NCBI RefSeq assembly: GCF_008180725.1
Contig: NZ_VTEV01000006.1
Coordinates: 7,409-71,408 of the forward strand
Direction: 5' to 3'
Source: Sutcliffiella horikoshii
Lineage (GTDB): Bacteria > Bacillota > Bacilli > Bacillales > Bacillaceae_I
Length of the DNA stretch: 64,000 nucleotides
Positions within the stretch are counted from its first letter, which is position 1; the number at the start of each line of letters is the position of its first letter. The translations under genes were made by a program, and so were the position numbers. Shown here piece by piece: positions 9,574 to 22,274 of this stretch. The notes beneath the pieces were generated by a model, which was not told where the DNA came from, made no database searches, and saw nothing but the letters and a program-made list of their open reading frames with translations.

Positions 9574-10908
9574 ATGAAGCAGTCAGTTGGTTTGTATCAG
9601 GAGCAGTCGTTGAGGCTTGCGATGACGCAGGAGTTGAAGCAGGCGATAACGTTGTTGCAGTATTCGACATTGGAGCTGGTGGATTTCCTGAAGGAGCAAT
9701 CGCTCGAGAACCCGCTTATGGACTTGAAGGAACCGTCCATCCATAGGGAACTTGCTTCTTCTCGTGTGCAACGTTTAAAACCAAAGAAGATCGGAACGAC
9801 CACCACACAGACCTTTTCCATTGAGAATTTCAGTAAACATGGTGAAACGTTACATCAATATATTGATCAACAATTGCTCGACACGAACATGACAACCGAA
9901 GAAAAACAACTTGCCAAGCGCATCATCGAACACATGGACGAGAATGGCTATATACAAGAAGAGCCAGTTGCGATTGCGGAACAACTAAAAACAACAACAC
10001 AAACGATCACAAAAATTATAACTACCATTAAGCAGTTAGAGCCAGCAGGAATAGGAGCACGCAATCTCCAAGAATGCCTCCTGCTCCAACTAAAAAGAAA
10101 GTCACCCCGAAACGAACTGGCAGAAGCTATTTTAGAAAATGATTTTACCCTTTTTGCAGAAAAAGCGTGGAAGACACTCGCAAAGAAATATGAGATCAAC
10201 CTAAAAGAGATTCAGGCGATTCACGACGAAATTGTAAAATTGAATCCGCGACCGGGTAACAGATATGAAACAGTTGAAAAACCAAAATATATCACCCCGG
10301 ATCTAATCGTACAAAGACAGCAGAATCATTTTATCGTGTCATTAAACGAAGAAATCATTCCACAAATTAAAATAAATAAGCAGTATGAGTCCGCCCTTAA
10401 AAGTAAAAACGAACTGGAATCTTATTTGCAGGAAAAGCTCCAGCAATGTCAGTGGATTGTTAAATCGATGGAGCATCGCAAACATACACTCGTAAAAGTG
10501 ATGGAAGAGATCCTCCAAGCTCAGCAATCTTTCTTTCTCAATGGACCATCATTTTTGAAACCGCTAACATTAAAGGATATCTCCACAAGGCTTGAAATCC
10601 ATGAGTCCACGGTTAGCCGGGCGACAAAGGAGAAGTATGTTCAGACGCCGTATGGATTGTTTGAATTGAAATATTTCTTTAGTCAGGGTCTATCAGGCAA
10701 ACATGATGAAGAGAAATCAACCAAGCAGGTGCAGCAGTTGGTGGAAGAGCTAATTAAAAAAGAAGATAAACAGAAGCCTCTATCGGATCAACAGCTGACA
10801 AACATCCTGCAAAAGCAGTATCATATAACCATCTCCAGAAGAACCGTGGCTAAATATAGAGATATATTGAACATCCCGGGGTCTTCCATGAGAAAAAGGT
10901 ATGATTAG
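9574..10908 (+). CDS. rpoN: RNA polymerase sigma-54 factor
   Basis: 444 residues, called SigL in Bacillus. The N-terminal Gln/Leu-rich activator-binding region (LRLAMTQELKQAITLLQYS) is followed by the core-binding domain, a helix-turn-helix (LKDISTRLEIHESTVSRATKEKYVQTPYG) and the RpoN box (SRRTVAKYRDILNIP, about 421-435) that contacts the -24 element. It directs transcription that needs enhancer-binding activators. GGAGGAGG precedes the ATG. The glutaredoxin-like gene follows 15 bases later and is likely cotranscribed. Confidence 0.97.
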   Translation: MKQSVGLYQEQSLRLAMTQELKQAITLLQYSTLELVDFLKEQSLENPLMDLKEPSIHRELASSRVQRLKPKKIGTTTTQTFSIENFSKHGETLHQYIDQQLLDTNMTTEEKQLAKRIIEHMDENGYIQEEPVAIAEQLKTTTQTITKIITTIKQLEPAGIGARNLQECLLLQLKRKSPRNELAEAILENDFTLFAEKAWKTLAKKYEINLKEIQAIHDEIVKLNPRPGNRYETVEKPKYITPDLIVQRQQNHFIVSLNEEIIPQIKINKQYESALKSKNELESYLQEKLQQCQWIVKSMEHRKHTLVKVMEEILQAQQSFFLNGPSFLKPLTLKDISTRLEIHESTVSRATKEKYVQTPYGLFELKYFFSQGLSGKHDEEKSTKQVQQLVEELIKKEDKQKPLSDQQLTNILQKQYHITISRRTVAKYRDILNIPGSSMRKRYD

Positions 10909-10923
10909 AAAGGCAGATGCAAA

Positions 10924-11166
10924 ATGAACGTACATTTTTACACCAAAGTAGATTGCCCACTTTGCGATAAAGCGAAAGCTAAATTAAAAGAGCTGCAGCC
11001 CGAAATAAATTTTACAATAAAGGAATTTGATATTTATAAAGATGACGCACTACTAGAAAAATATCAATTGATGATTCCGGTAGTAGAGCACGAGGGAGAA
11101 ATGCTGGCATATGGTCAAGTGAACAAAGAAGAAGTAAGAAAGCGTTTACTTGAAAAAATCCGCTAA
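10924..11166 (+). CDS. glutaredoxin-like thioredoxin-fold protein
   Basis: 80 residues with a beta-alpha-beta start (VHFYTKVDCPLCDKAK) holding a CxxC pair at C12/C15, and the cis-proline region MIPVVE typical of glutaredoxins (DUF836-type family). It is a likely thiol-disulfide protein of the cytoplasm with unknown substrate. It lies between rpoN and cggR and is closed by a strong terminator. Confidence 0.85.
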   Translation: MNVHFYTKVDCPLCDKAKAKLKELQPEINFTIKEFDIYKDDALLEKYQLMIPVVEHEGEMLAYGQVNKEEVRKRLLEKIR

Positions 11167-11187
11167 ACCCTAGTTGCATAAGGGTTT

Positions 11188-11229
11188 CACCTTTGTTACA
11201 ATCAACTTGTAGCAAGGGTGATTTTTTTT
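11188..11229 (+). terminator. terminator before cggR
   Basis: A 13-base stem with two G-U pairs (CACCTTTGTTACA 11188-11200 with TGTAGCAAGGGTG 11208-11220) and a run of T. A small hairpin AAACCCT/AGGGTTT (11165-11187) precedes it. Confidence 0.85.
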
Positions 11230-11236
11230 ACCGCTA

Positions 11237-11276
11237 CTGGGACATAATATGTCACAGTGGGACATTTGATGTCCAG
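11237..11276 (+). promoter_or_regulatory. CggR operator
   Basis: Two direct copies of a GGGACAT-N-ATGTC unit (GGGACATAATATGTC at 11239-11253 and GGGACATTTGATGTC at 11259-11273), ending in CAGC. It matches the architecture of the B. subtilis CggR operator, which lies between the promoter and cggR and is released by fructose-1,6-bisphosphate. I could not place a clear -35/-10 pair upstream. Confidence 0.85.
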
Positions 11277-11332
11277 CAGACAGATGATATTTTGTCCATC
11301 AGGTAAAATACACACTCTGAAGGGGAAGCTAT

Positions 11333-12352
11333 ATGAATCAGATTATTGAAGTACAAAAGAAATTGTTGCCTGATCTTCTTTCCATTATGCAGAAGCGATA
11401 CGAAATCCTGAGATACATAAGGTTAATGCAGCCAATTGGAAGAAGAAGTTTATCTGGCAGTCTAGGTTTGAGTGAGCGGGTGCTGAGGGGCGAAGTTGAT
11501 TTCCTTAAAGCGCAGAACCTGATTCACGTCAGTGTAGCCGGCATGACATTGACGAAAGAAGGGGAATACCTCATTAAAGACCTGGAAGAGGTTATGAAAG
11601 AAGTTTCCGGTTTAAAGCAACTAGAAGCGGGAATAGAAGAAAAGTTAGGGATTACAAAAGTTGTCGTGGTTCCGGGTGACAGTGACCAATCCCCTTGGGT
11701 GAAAAAGGAACTCGGTCGTGCATGTGTATCCGCAATGCGAGAACGATTCCATGACGAAAATGTCATTGCCGTAGCAGGTGGAACGACTGTTTCCTCCGTA
11801 GCGGAAATGATGACGCCCGACACGAAAAACCGTAATCTGCTATTTGTCCCAGCTCGAGGCGGTCTTGGCGAGAAGGTGCAAAACCAGTCGAACACCATTT
11901 GTGCCACTATGGCAGAAAAGGCATCAGGCGACTACAGGCTCTTGCATATTCCAGATTCGCTGAGCCATGAATCCTACCAGTCGATGATTGAGGAACCTTC
12001 TATAAAAGAAGTCATTTCTCTCATCAAAAATTCTAGTATGGTTATTCATGGAATTGGAGACGCTAAAACAATGGCAGAGCGCCGTAAAACAGCGCCGGAA
12101 AACATGCGTAAGATCGAACAAAGCCATGCGGTAGCTGAAGCTTTCGGATACTATTTCAACGAAGCCGGAGAAGTGGTGCATAAAGTTCAGACTGTTGGAA
12201 TGCAACTCGCAGATTTGGAAAAGATAGAATGTGTGATTGCAGTAGCCGGCGGCGCCTCAAAGGCAAAAGCGATTCAAGCGTATCTAAAAAAAGCTCCCCA
12301 CACCATCCTCATCACGGATGAAGGAGCAGCAAAAGAGTTAATTAGGGACTAA
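11333..12352 (+). CDS. cggR: CggR, central glycolytic genes regulator
   Basis: 339 residues, SorC/DeoR family. An N-terminal winged helix-turn-helix (GRRSLSGSLGLSERVLRGEVDFL) precedes a sugar-phosphate isomerase-like effector domain (VAGGTTVSSVAEM, GGLGEKVQNQ, HGIGDA). It represses its own operon and is inactivated by fructose-1,6-bisphosphate. AAGGGGA precedes the ATG. It is the first gene of the cggR-gapA-pgk-tpiA-gpmI-eno run. Confidence 0.96.
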   Translation: MNQIIEVQKKLLPDLLSIMQKRYEILRYIRLMQPIGRRSLSGSLGLSERVLRGEVDFLKAQNLIHVSVAGMTLTKEGEYLIKDLEEVMKEVSGLKQLEAGIEEKLGITKVVVVPGDSDQSPWVKKELGRACVSAMRERFHDENVIAVAGGTTVSSVAEMMTPDTKNRNLLFVPARGGLGEKVQNQSNTICATMAEKASGDYRLLHIPDSLSHESYQSMIEEPSIKEVISLIKNSSMVIHGIGDAKTMAERRKTAPENMRKIEQSHAVAEAFGYYFNEAGEVVHKVQTVGMQLADLEKIECVIAVAGGASKAKAIQAYLKKAPHTILITDEGAAKELIRD

Positions 12353-12383
12353 CATCCCTTCTATAAAGGCTAAGTGACTATCA

Positions 12384-12509
12384 GCATTTGATTGGAACAA
12401 AAGGCGTAGACTCCTGCGGGAGGAAGGGACATGGGAGACCCCACAGGCGTAGCCGAGGAGGCTCCCGGACCGCCCGCGGAAAGCGAAGTCTTTTGCGGAG
12501 ATCAAATGC
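12384..12509 (+). repeat. palindromic interspersed element, copy 3
   Basis: In the cggR-gapA gap. Ends GCATTTGAT/ATCAAATGC. Stem variant CTGCGGGAGG...GGGAGACC with CTCCCGGACCGCCCGCGG. Confidence 0.9.
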
Positions 12510-12516
12510 GGGGTAA

Positions 12517-13572
<1,056 letters not shown>

Positions 13573-13639
13573 TTTTCATAGCAAAAAGATATTGCTTGGA
13601 TAAACCTTATCAGCATTCTATAATAAGACATGTGAAGTA

Positions 13640-13673
13640 GAGGGGGATTGGGGAACACACCCCTCCCTCTTTT
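13640..13673 (+). terminator. possible partial terminator after gapA
   Basis: GAGGG...GGGG pairs with CCCC...CCCTC (13640-13653 with 13660-13669) and is followed by only four T. It could reduce read-through from gapA to pgk, consistent with gapA being more abundant than downstream products in Bacillus. Confidence 0.5.
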
Positions 13674-13697
13674 CATGTTTTCAAGAGACTTTATAAT

Positions 13698-13817
13698 GTG
13701 ATTGAAGCGGAAGTCACTTGACGCCTGCGGGAGGAAGGGACATGGGAGACCCCGCAGGCGAAGCCGAGGAGGCTCCCGGACCGCCCGCGGAAAGCAAGTG
13801 ACTGCAGCGGAAATCAC
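13698..13817 (+). repeat. palindromic interspersed element, copy 4
   Basis: In the gapA-pgk gap. Outer ends GTGATT/AATCAC, second arms AAGTCACTTG and CAAGTGACT. Same stem subtype as copy 3. Confidence 0.9.
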
Positions 13818-13859
13818 TCAGTACCAACCAAATTTCCTTATAAAGGGAGGCCGTTCAAG

Positions 13860-15044
13860 ATGAACAAGAAAAGTATTCGTGACATCGACGTCAAAGGCAA
13901 ACGCGTATTTTGCCGTGTGGACTTTAACGTACCGATGAAGGACGGACAAGTAACAGACGAAACCCGTATCCGTGCAGCATTGCCAACAATCAAGCACCTG
14001 GTGGATAACGGCGCGAAAGTCTTGCTTGCAAGCCACTTAGGACGTCCAAAAGGGCAAGTTGTCGAAGAGCTTCGCTTAAACGCGGTTGCAGCTCGTCTAC
14101 AAGAGCTTCTTGGAAAAGATGTAAAAAAAGCGGATGAAGCTTACGGAGATTCCGTAAAAGCCATCGTTAACGACATGAGCGAGGGAGACGTTCTTTTATT
14201 AGAAAACGTTCGTTTCTACCCTGGTGAAGAGAAAAACGATCCAGAACTTGCAAAAGCGTTTGCTGAGCTTGCAGATGTGTATGTAAATGATGCATTCGGC
14301 GCAGCTCACCGTGCACATGCTTCCACAGAAGGTATCGCCCAGCACTTACCGGCAGTAGCAGGCCTCTTAATGGAAAAAGAATTAGAAGTACTAGGAAAAG
14401 CCCTTTCCAACCCTGAGCGCCCATTCACGGCAATCATCGGTGGAGCTAAGGTTAAAGATAAAATCGGTGTAATTGAAAACCTTCTAAACAAAGTGGACAA
14501 CCTGATCATCGGTGGTGGACTTGCTTACACGTTCATCAAGGCAAAAGGCTACGATGTAGGAAAATCCTTATTGGAAGAAGACAAAATCGACCTTGCTAAA
14601 TCCTTCATGGAGCAAGCAAAAGAAAAAGGCGTAAACATGTACATGCCTGTGGATGTGGTTGTAGCAGATGATTTCTCTAACGACGCAAACACACAAATCG
14701 TACCTGTTGAAGAAATTCCAAGCGACTGGGAAGGCCTTGATTGCGGACCTAAATCCCGTGAAATCTACGCGGATGTAATCAAAAACTCCAAGCTTGTCAT
14801 TTGGAATGGACCAATGGGAGTATTCGAACTTGATGCATTTGCTGGCGGAACAAAAGCAGTAGGTGAAGCCCTAGCAGAAGCTACCGATACATACTCTGTC
14901 ATCGGTGGAGGAGACTCTGCGGCTGCTGTTGAAAAATTCAATCTTGCAGACAAAATGAGCCATATCTCAACTGGTGGAGGCGCATCCCTAGAATTCATGG
15001 AAGGTAAAGAACTTCCAGGAGTAGTAGCGCTGAACGATAAGTAA
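13860..15044 (+). CDS. pgk: phosphoglycerate kinase
   Basis: 394 residues. Makes ATP from 1,3-bisphosphoglycerate and ADP. Contains the N-terminal substrate loop RVDFNVPM, the basic SHLGRPKG motif, the hinge and the C-terminal nucleotide-binding [12 protein letters not shown] and [11 protein letters not shown]. Normal length. GGGAGG lies upstream of the ATG. Confidence 0.98.
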   Translation: MNKKSIRDIDVKGKRVFCRVDFNVPMKDGQVTDETRIRAALPTIKHLVDNGAKVLLASHLGRPKGQVVEELRLNAVAARLQELLGKDVKKADEAYGDSVKAIVNDMSEGDVLLLENVRFYPGEEKNDPELAKAFAELADVYVNDAFGAAHRAHASTEGIAQHLPAVAGLLMEKELEVLGKALSNPERPFTAIIGGAKVKDKIGVIENLLNKVDNLIIGGGLAYTFIKAKGYDVGKSLLEEDKIDLAKSFMEQAKEKGVNMYMPVDVVVADDFSNDANTQIVPVEEIPSDWEGLDCGPKSREIYADVIKNSKLVIWNGPMGVFELDAFAGGTKAVGEALAEATDTYSVIGGGDSAAAVEKFNLADKMSHISTGGGASLEFMEGKELPGVVALNDK

Positions 15045-15067
15045 TTTTCTATATTATAAAGTTTCTA

Positions 15068-15196
15068 GCTGGTGATTGGAGCAAAAGGCGAACACTCCTG
15101 AGGGAGATAGCGCTAGGTGGAGACCCCGCAGGCGTAAGCCGAGGAGGCTCCAGCAGCGCCCCTAGGAAAGCGAAGCCATTTGCGGAAATCAACAGC
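15068..15196 (+). repeat. palindromic interspersed element, copy 5
   Basis: In the pgk-tpiA gap. Ends GCTGGTGATT/AATCAACAGC. Stem variant AGCGCTAGGTGGAG with CTCCAGCAGCGCC. A perfect ten-base inverted repeat AAAGTTTCTA/TAGAAACTTT lies outside it (15058-15067 and 15206-15215). Confidence 0.9.
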
Positions 15197-15208
15197 GGCG
15201 TATATTAG

Positions 15209-17534
<2,326 letters not shown>

Positions 17535-17547
17535 TAGCTGATTTCTA

Positions 17548-17675
17548 GCTATAGATTGAAGTGCAAGGTGTGAGACTCCAGCGGGAGGTAGCGGTAGCTT
17601 AAGACCCCACAGCGAAGCGAGGAGGCTCAAGCCCCGCACCGCGGAAAGCGAACACCTAAAACGGAAGTCTATAGC
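17548..17675 (+). repeat. palindromic interspersed element, copy 6
   Basis: In the gpmI-eno gap. Ends GCTATAGATT/AAGTCTATAGC. Stem variant GCGGGAGGTAGCGGTAG with CCCCGCACCGCGG. Confidence 0.9.
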
Positions 17676-17698
17676 GGTGTTAAAGCAGTAAAAAATAA

Positions 17699-19027
<1,329 letters not shown>

Positions 19028-19040
19028 TTTCTTCTAGTGT

Positions 19041-19067
19041 GGACCCGACTTCGGTTGGGTTCTTTTT
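19041..19067 (+). terminator. terminator of the glycolytic operon
   Basis: ACCCGAC-TTCG-GTTGGGT (19043-19060) followed by TCTTTTTG. Seven pairs with a UUCG-type tetraloop. Confidence 0.85.
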
Positions 19068-19127
19068 GTTGTTTAAGTAATTATAAAATAATCGAATTGT
19101 GGATAGTGTTCAGAATAATTCTTGATC

Positions 19128-19835
19128 GCCGTTATGATGACCTCAGTGACGAAAAATCAGGAGGAGAGAGGTCCTCATTGCCGTTATGAAGACCTCAGTA
19201 ACGAAAAATCAGGAGGATAGAGGTCCTCATCGCCGTTATGAAGACCTCAGTGACGAAAAATCAGGAGGAGAGAGGTCCTCATTGCCGTTATGAAGACCTC
19301 AGTGACGAAAAATTAGGAGGATAGAGGTCCTCATCGCCGTTATGAAGACCTCAGTGACGAAAAATCAGGAGGAGAGAGGTCCTCATTGCCGTTATGAAGA
19401 CCTCAGTGACGAAAAATTAGGAGAAGAGATGTCCTCATCGCCGTTATCAAGACCTCAGTGACGAGAAATCAGGAGGATAGAGGTCCTCATCGCCATTATG
19501 AAGACCTCAGTGACGAGAAATCAGGAGGAGAGAGGTCCTCATCGCCGTTATGAAGACCTCAGTAACGAAAAATCAGGAGGAGAAAGGTCCTCATCGCCGT
19601 TATGAAGACCTCAGTAACGAGAAATCAGGAGGATAGAGGTCCTCATCGCCGTTATGAAGACCTCAGTGACGAGAAATCAGGAGGATAGAGGTCCTCATCG
19701 CCGTTATGAAGACCTCAGTGACGAGAAATCAGGAGGAGAGAGGTCCTCATCGCCGTTATGAAGACCTCAGTGACGAGAAATCAGGAGGATAGAGGTCCTC
19801 ATCGCCGTTATGAAGACCTTGGTGACAAGGGATTT
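19128..19835. repeat. 52-bp tandem repeat array B (13 units plus a partial)
   Basis: Units begin with GCCGTTATGA at 19128 and recur every 52 bases up to 19804. Units are nearly identical; the main variation is AGGAGGAGAGAGG against AGGAGGATAGAGG, plus GTGAC/GTAAC. Across each unit junction GAGGTCCTCAT and ATGAAGACCTC pair around a seven-base loop. The pairing is perfect, with a G-U, only on the minus strand. There are no unique spacers, so it is not CRISPR, and no frame stays open. Confidence 0.95.
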
Positions 19836-19901
19836 TATTGAAATAGTCAAAGATGAGATCCGGCTAAGGCCTATATTTCAAAGCTTTGCGAAAAGCGAGA
19901 A

Positions 19902-19928
19902 ACGTCTCAAGAGATTAAGTTGAGACGT
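19902..19928. other. inverted repeat after array B
   Basis: ACGTCTCAA (19902-19910) and TTGAGACGT (19920-19928) pair perfectly around nine bases. No T-run follows, so it is not a standard terminator. Confidence 0.6.
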
Positions 19929-19974
19929 GGTTTTAGGTCGCGTTAGCGGTATTTTTCGGTTCATATGATTTTCT

Positions 19975-20104
19975 CGCTGTGGATTGAAGTAAATGGCGGA
20001 GACTCCAGCGGGGGAGTAACGGTAGATTAAGACCCCTGAAGCGTTGTGAGGAGGCTCAAACGCCGTCCCGCGGAAAGCGAAGCTATTTGCGGAAAGATAC
20101 AGCG
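19975..20104 (+). repeat. palindromic interspersed element, copy 7
   Basis: Between array B and secG. Ends CGCTGTGGATT and AGATACAGCG. Stem variant GCGGGGGAGTAACGG with CCGTCCCGCGG. Confidence 0.85.
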
Positions 20105-20148
20105 GTAGCTAAAAGGGATTGTCTGCCGCTCATTTCCTCTTGTCCACC

Positions 20149-20177
20149 TTGTCATATTGTGGTACATTTAATATAAT
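20149..20177 (+). promoter_or_regulatory. secG promoter
   Basis: TTGTCA (20149-20154), a 17-base spacer and TATAAT (20172-20177), 35 bases before the secG start. Confidence 0.8.
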
Positions 20178-20211
20178 CACATATGTACGTTCCGCAGGAG
20201 GTGTAGTTTAC

Positions 20212-20442
20212 ATGACGTTATTTCTTACTATTTTACTTATTATCGTAGCAATCTCTTTGATCACAGTAGTACTACTTCAATCAGGTAAAAGTGCAGGTCT
20301 TTCAGGAGCAATCTCCGGTGGAGCAGAAACACTTTTCGGAAAACAAAAAGCACGCGGCCTAGACCTTGTTCTACACCGTGCGACAGTTGTTCTTTCTGTA
20401 TTATTCTTCATCCTGACACTGTCCATTGCATACTTCGCATAA
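20212..20442 (+). CDS. secG: preprotein translocase subunit SecG
   Basis: 76 residues with two membrane helices (about 2-21 and 53-73) and the conserved loop [29 protein letters not shown]. Small subunit of SecYEG that helps SecA-driven export. A much longer frame starts at 20119, but GGAGGTG at 20197-20203 and family length fix the start at the ATG at 20212. Own promoter and terminator. Confidence 0.96.
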   Translation: MTLFLTILLIIVAISLITVVLLQSGKSAGLSGAISGGAETLFGKQKARGLDLVLHRATVVLSVLFFILTLSIAYFA

Positions 20443-20447
20443 TAAAT

Positions 20448-20482
20448 AAAACCACTTTCCAAACCTGGAAAGTGGTTTTTTG
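20448..20482 (+). terminator. secG terminator
   Basis: AAAACCACTTTCC (20448-20460) pairs with GGAAAGTGGTTTT (20467-20479) and ends in T-run. Confidence 0.9.
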
Positions 20483-20504
20483 CATCCAGCTAAAAAAGCT
20501 TTGG

Positions 20505-20639
20505 TCACTTTACGACCAAGACTTCCTTGTTCTGTTCCCTTGTCTCCTGGAGGAAAGCTTTTACCTCTTCAATAGAAATTCCATAAGCTCTAGCCAATGT
20601 CAACAGCTCTACCCACTCCAAATCCATCTCATTGTTCAA
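20505..20639 (-). CDS. SinI/SlrA-like anti-repressor peptide
   Basis: A 44-residue frame with the SinI core EWVELLTLARAYGISIEEVKAFL, which in SinI forms the helical hook that pairs with the SinR C-terminus. The start is TTG at 20639, with AAGGAGG about nine bases upstream; the in-frame ATG at 20627 is too far from it. It begins 22 bases after the stop of the SinR-like gene on the same strand, so the order is repressor then antagonist, the reverse of B. subtilis sinI-sinR. The family match is strong for such a short protein; the function is inferred. Confidence 0.75.
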   Translation of the reverse strand: MNNEMDLEWVELLTLARAYGISIEEVKAFLQETREQNKEVLVVK

Positions 20640-20661
20640 GCCTCTTTCTCCTCCTTTTTTA

Positions 20662-21012
20662 CTATTTGTCTTTTTTTGAACCCTGCCATTTTTGAAACTC
20701 CATGTACTCTTTAAAGTGAATAAAGTCCTCCTTGCTCATTCCCTCTGAGATTGCCCGTTGCACCAACCGTTTCCATTCTTCATCCAGTACCTGTACATCC
20801 GGTTTATCAGACTCTGATTCCCCGACTAACAAAAATTCCAAGTCTGTCTCAAGCGTAACGGCTATCTTATTTAAAAATTGTAGAGAAGGATTTGTCTGAA
20901 TATTCCTCTCTAAATAACTCAAATAAGACTTTGACACACCAGCCAGTTCCGAGAGTTCACTCAATGAATAGCCCTTCTTCTTTCTCAACCTCTTTAAGCG
21001 CTCACCAAGCAT
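20662..21012 (-). CDS. SinR/SlrR-type XRE repressor (paralogue)
   Basis: 116 residues. N-terminal Cro/C1 helix-turn-helix (LKRLRKKKGYSLSELSELAGVSKSYLSYLERN, split here for length by domain: residues about 5-36) and a C-terminal SinI/SinR-type dimerisation hook (EEWKRLVQRAISEGMSKEDF). An upstream start at 21057 exists, but AAGGGGACG lies just before the ATG at 21012. It is a paralogue of the neighbouring SinR. By analogy with SlrR it may act with or against SinR in the choice between motile cells and biofilm chains. Confidence 0.85.
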   Translation of the reverse strand: MLGERLKRLRKKKGYSLSELSELAGVSKSYLSYLERNIQTNPSLQFLNKIAVTLETDLEFLLVGESESDKPDVQVLDEEWKRLVQRAISEGMSKEDFIHFKEYMEFQKWQGSKKDK

Positions 21013-21200
21013 ACTCGTCCCCTTAATAACATATGACGTATGTTCATTATATAGCACAATGCGAACTTTATAAAAAAACGAAATAGTGAGAAAATAAAAG
21101 GAAATAGAAGGAAAAGAAGTGAAATTGTTCGATATTAAGAAAATATGGACTATTTCAAGTTTTATAATTATTTAAAGGTAGGTTAGAATAGGTGTTATTG

Positions 21201-21216
21201 GTTCTTTAAAAAGAAC
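21201..21216 (+). promoter_or_regulatory. SinR operator palindrome
   Basis: GTTCTTT-AA-AAAGAAC is a perfect inverted repeat of the SinR box (GTTCTYT) with the two-base spacing of known palindromic SinR sites. It lies 14 bases before the ATG of the zinc-ribbon-like gene and just after a TAGAAT (21184-21189) that could be its -10 box. Confidence 0.75.
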
Positions 21217-21230
21217 GCAGGAGGGGTTTT

Positions 21231-21437
21231 ATGTATATGAAAGTTTGTTCTTCTTGTAGTCAAACTTCTTATAGTAGCTGTTCAGAGTATGAATGGTTTT
21301 GTCCATGCTGTATGAAGAATATTACCTTATCCAAAGAAAACTATGTAAAAGGCAACTTTCAACATGCAAAGAAAACTAATAAATATAAAAAGATAACAAT
21401 AAATGTTACTAAAAGTGTTCTAGATTCTACTATATAA
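21231..21437 (+). CDS. small cysteine-rich (zinc-ribbon-like) protein
   Basis: 68 residues. C6-x2-C9 and C24-x2-C27, with extra cysteines at 17 and 26, look like a zinc ribbon. The C-terminal half is Lys/Asn-rich. AGGAGGGG is five bases before the ATG, and a SinR-type operator lies between promoter region and ribosome binding site. It is transcribed away from the SinR-like paralogue and towards sinR. I do not recognise the family; repression by SinR is inferred. Confidence 0.65.
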   Translation: MYMKVCSSCSQTSYSSCSEYEWFCPCCMKNITLSKENYVKGNFQHAKKTNKYKKITINVTKSVLDSTI

Positions 21438-21474
21438 AAAGCGCCTCTGCTAAAGTAGCAATGGCGCTTTTTTT
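21436..21474. terminator. bidirectional terminator between the zinc-ribbon gene and sinR
   Basis: AAAAAGCGCC (21436-21445) pairs with GGCGCTTTTT (21463-21472) and the interior TGCTAAAGTAGCA forms a further stem. It sits between convergent genes. Confidence 0.85.
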
Positions 21475-21486
21475 GCTTTGTGATGA

Positions 21487-21819
21487 TCACTTTTCTTGAT
21501 TTATTTTCCATTTATTAAACTCTAGAAACTCTCTAAATTGATCCTTTGTTACACCAGAATCCATCGCTTCTTTGACAAGAGTGGCCCATTCACGGTCAAG
21601 GTTTTCTTTTGCTTGGGTTTCGTCTTCATCGTGTAATAGAGTATTAACAGTAACTCCCAGGACAGATGAGACTTTTTCCAAAAACTGAACAGATGGATTA
21701 GATTGAAGATTACGTTCGATGGAGCTTAGGTATGATTTAGCCACGCCGGCACGTTCGGCTAACTCTGACATGGACATTTTTCGTTGTTCTCTATATTTTT
21801 TAATTCGTTCACCAATCAT
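21487..21819 (-). CDS. sinR: SinR transcriptional repressor
   Basis: 110 residues. The N-terminal XRE domain (IGERIKKYREQRKMSMSEL, GVAKSYLSSIERNLQSNPSV) is close to B. subtilis SinR, and the C-terminus (DREWATLVKEAMDSGVTKDQFREFLEFNKW) is the domain that binds SinI. In B. subtilis SinR represses biofilm matrix operons. GGAAGG is eight bases before the ATG at 21819; the GTG at 21828 has no space for a binding site. sinI lies 88 bases upstream on the same strand. Confidence 0.92.
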   Translation of the reverse strand: MIGERIKKYREQRKMSMSELAERAGVAKSYLSSIERNLQSNPSVQFLEKVSSVLGVTVNTLLHDEDETQAKENLDREWATLVKEAMDSGVTKDQFREFLEFNKWKINQEK

Positions 21820-21907
21820 GGCTTTCACCTTCCTATCATGCCCATTATAGCATATAACGAAGGGATTGTTAGATATTTAGAACAAAAATACGTAAAAATT
21901 CGCAAAA

Positions 21908-22057
21908 TTAGAGTTTATGTGATGAATGATTGCGATAATTATGTAAGAAATCTCTAATTTCTGCTGATGAAATACCCATTTCTAGTGCGTTCGTAATGAG
22001 ATCAATCCACTCCTTGTCCAAATTTTCCGTCATTTCAACTCTCGCGTTCTCCCTCAT
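21908..22057 (-). CDS. sinI: SinI anti-repressor
   Basis: A 49-residue frame on the minus strand with the SinI core DKEWIDLITNALEMGISSAEIRDFL. AGGAGGG precedes the ATG at 22057. It lies directly upstream of sinR in the same direction, the canonical sinI-sinR order. SinI binds SinR and removes it from DNA when Spo0A is active. Confidence 0.85.
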   Translation of the reverse strand: MRENARVEMTENLDKEWIDLITNALEMGISSAEIRDFLHNYRNHSSHKL

Positions 22058-22105
22058 CCTTTTTCCCTCCTAAAATACTTTGGTATTTCAGGCAGCCCAG
22101 CCATC

Positions 22106-22237
22106 TTAATTAGTAAAAGGATATTCTATATCTTTTACAATCTTAGATCTGTTGACTTTGCGTCCTTGTCTTTCAACAAGTTTGCCTTTGACTGTTGTTT
22201 CGAAAATATCGATATACAACTTTGGTATTACTACCAT
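22106..22237 (-). CDS. possible 43-residue peptide upstream of sinI
   Basis: An open frame of 44 codons beginning with MVVIPKLYIDIFETT and ending in DIEYPFTN, with protein-like composition and a basic centre. AAAAGGA lies before the ATG but only a few bases away, closer than normal. It is 48 bases upstream of sinI and could share its transcript. No family recognised. Confidence 0.35.
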   Translation of the reverse strand: MVVIPKLYIDIFETTVKGKLVERQGRKVNRSKIVKDIEYPFTN

Positions 22238-22274
22238 TGTCCTTTTATTCCCCAAATTTATTATAAAATAACTA

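Noticed and set aside
19128-19835. CRISPR array
   Set aside because: The whole 52-bp unit is conserved and there are no unique spacers; no cas genes are present.
20119-20211. N-terminal extension of SecG
   Set aside because: Includes the promoter; SecG is about 76 residues and the ribosome binding site is at 20197.
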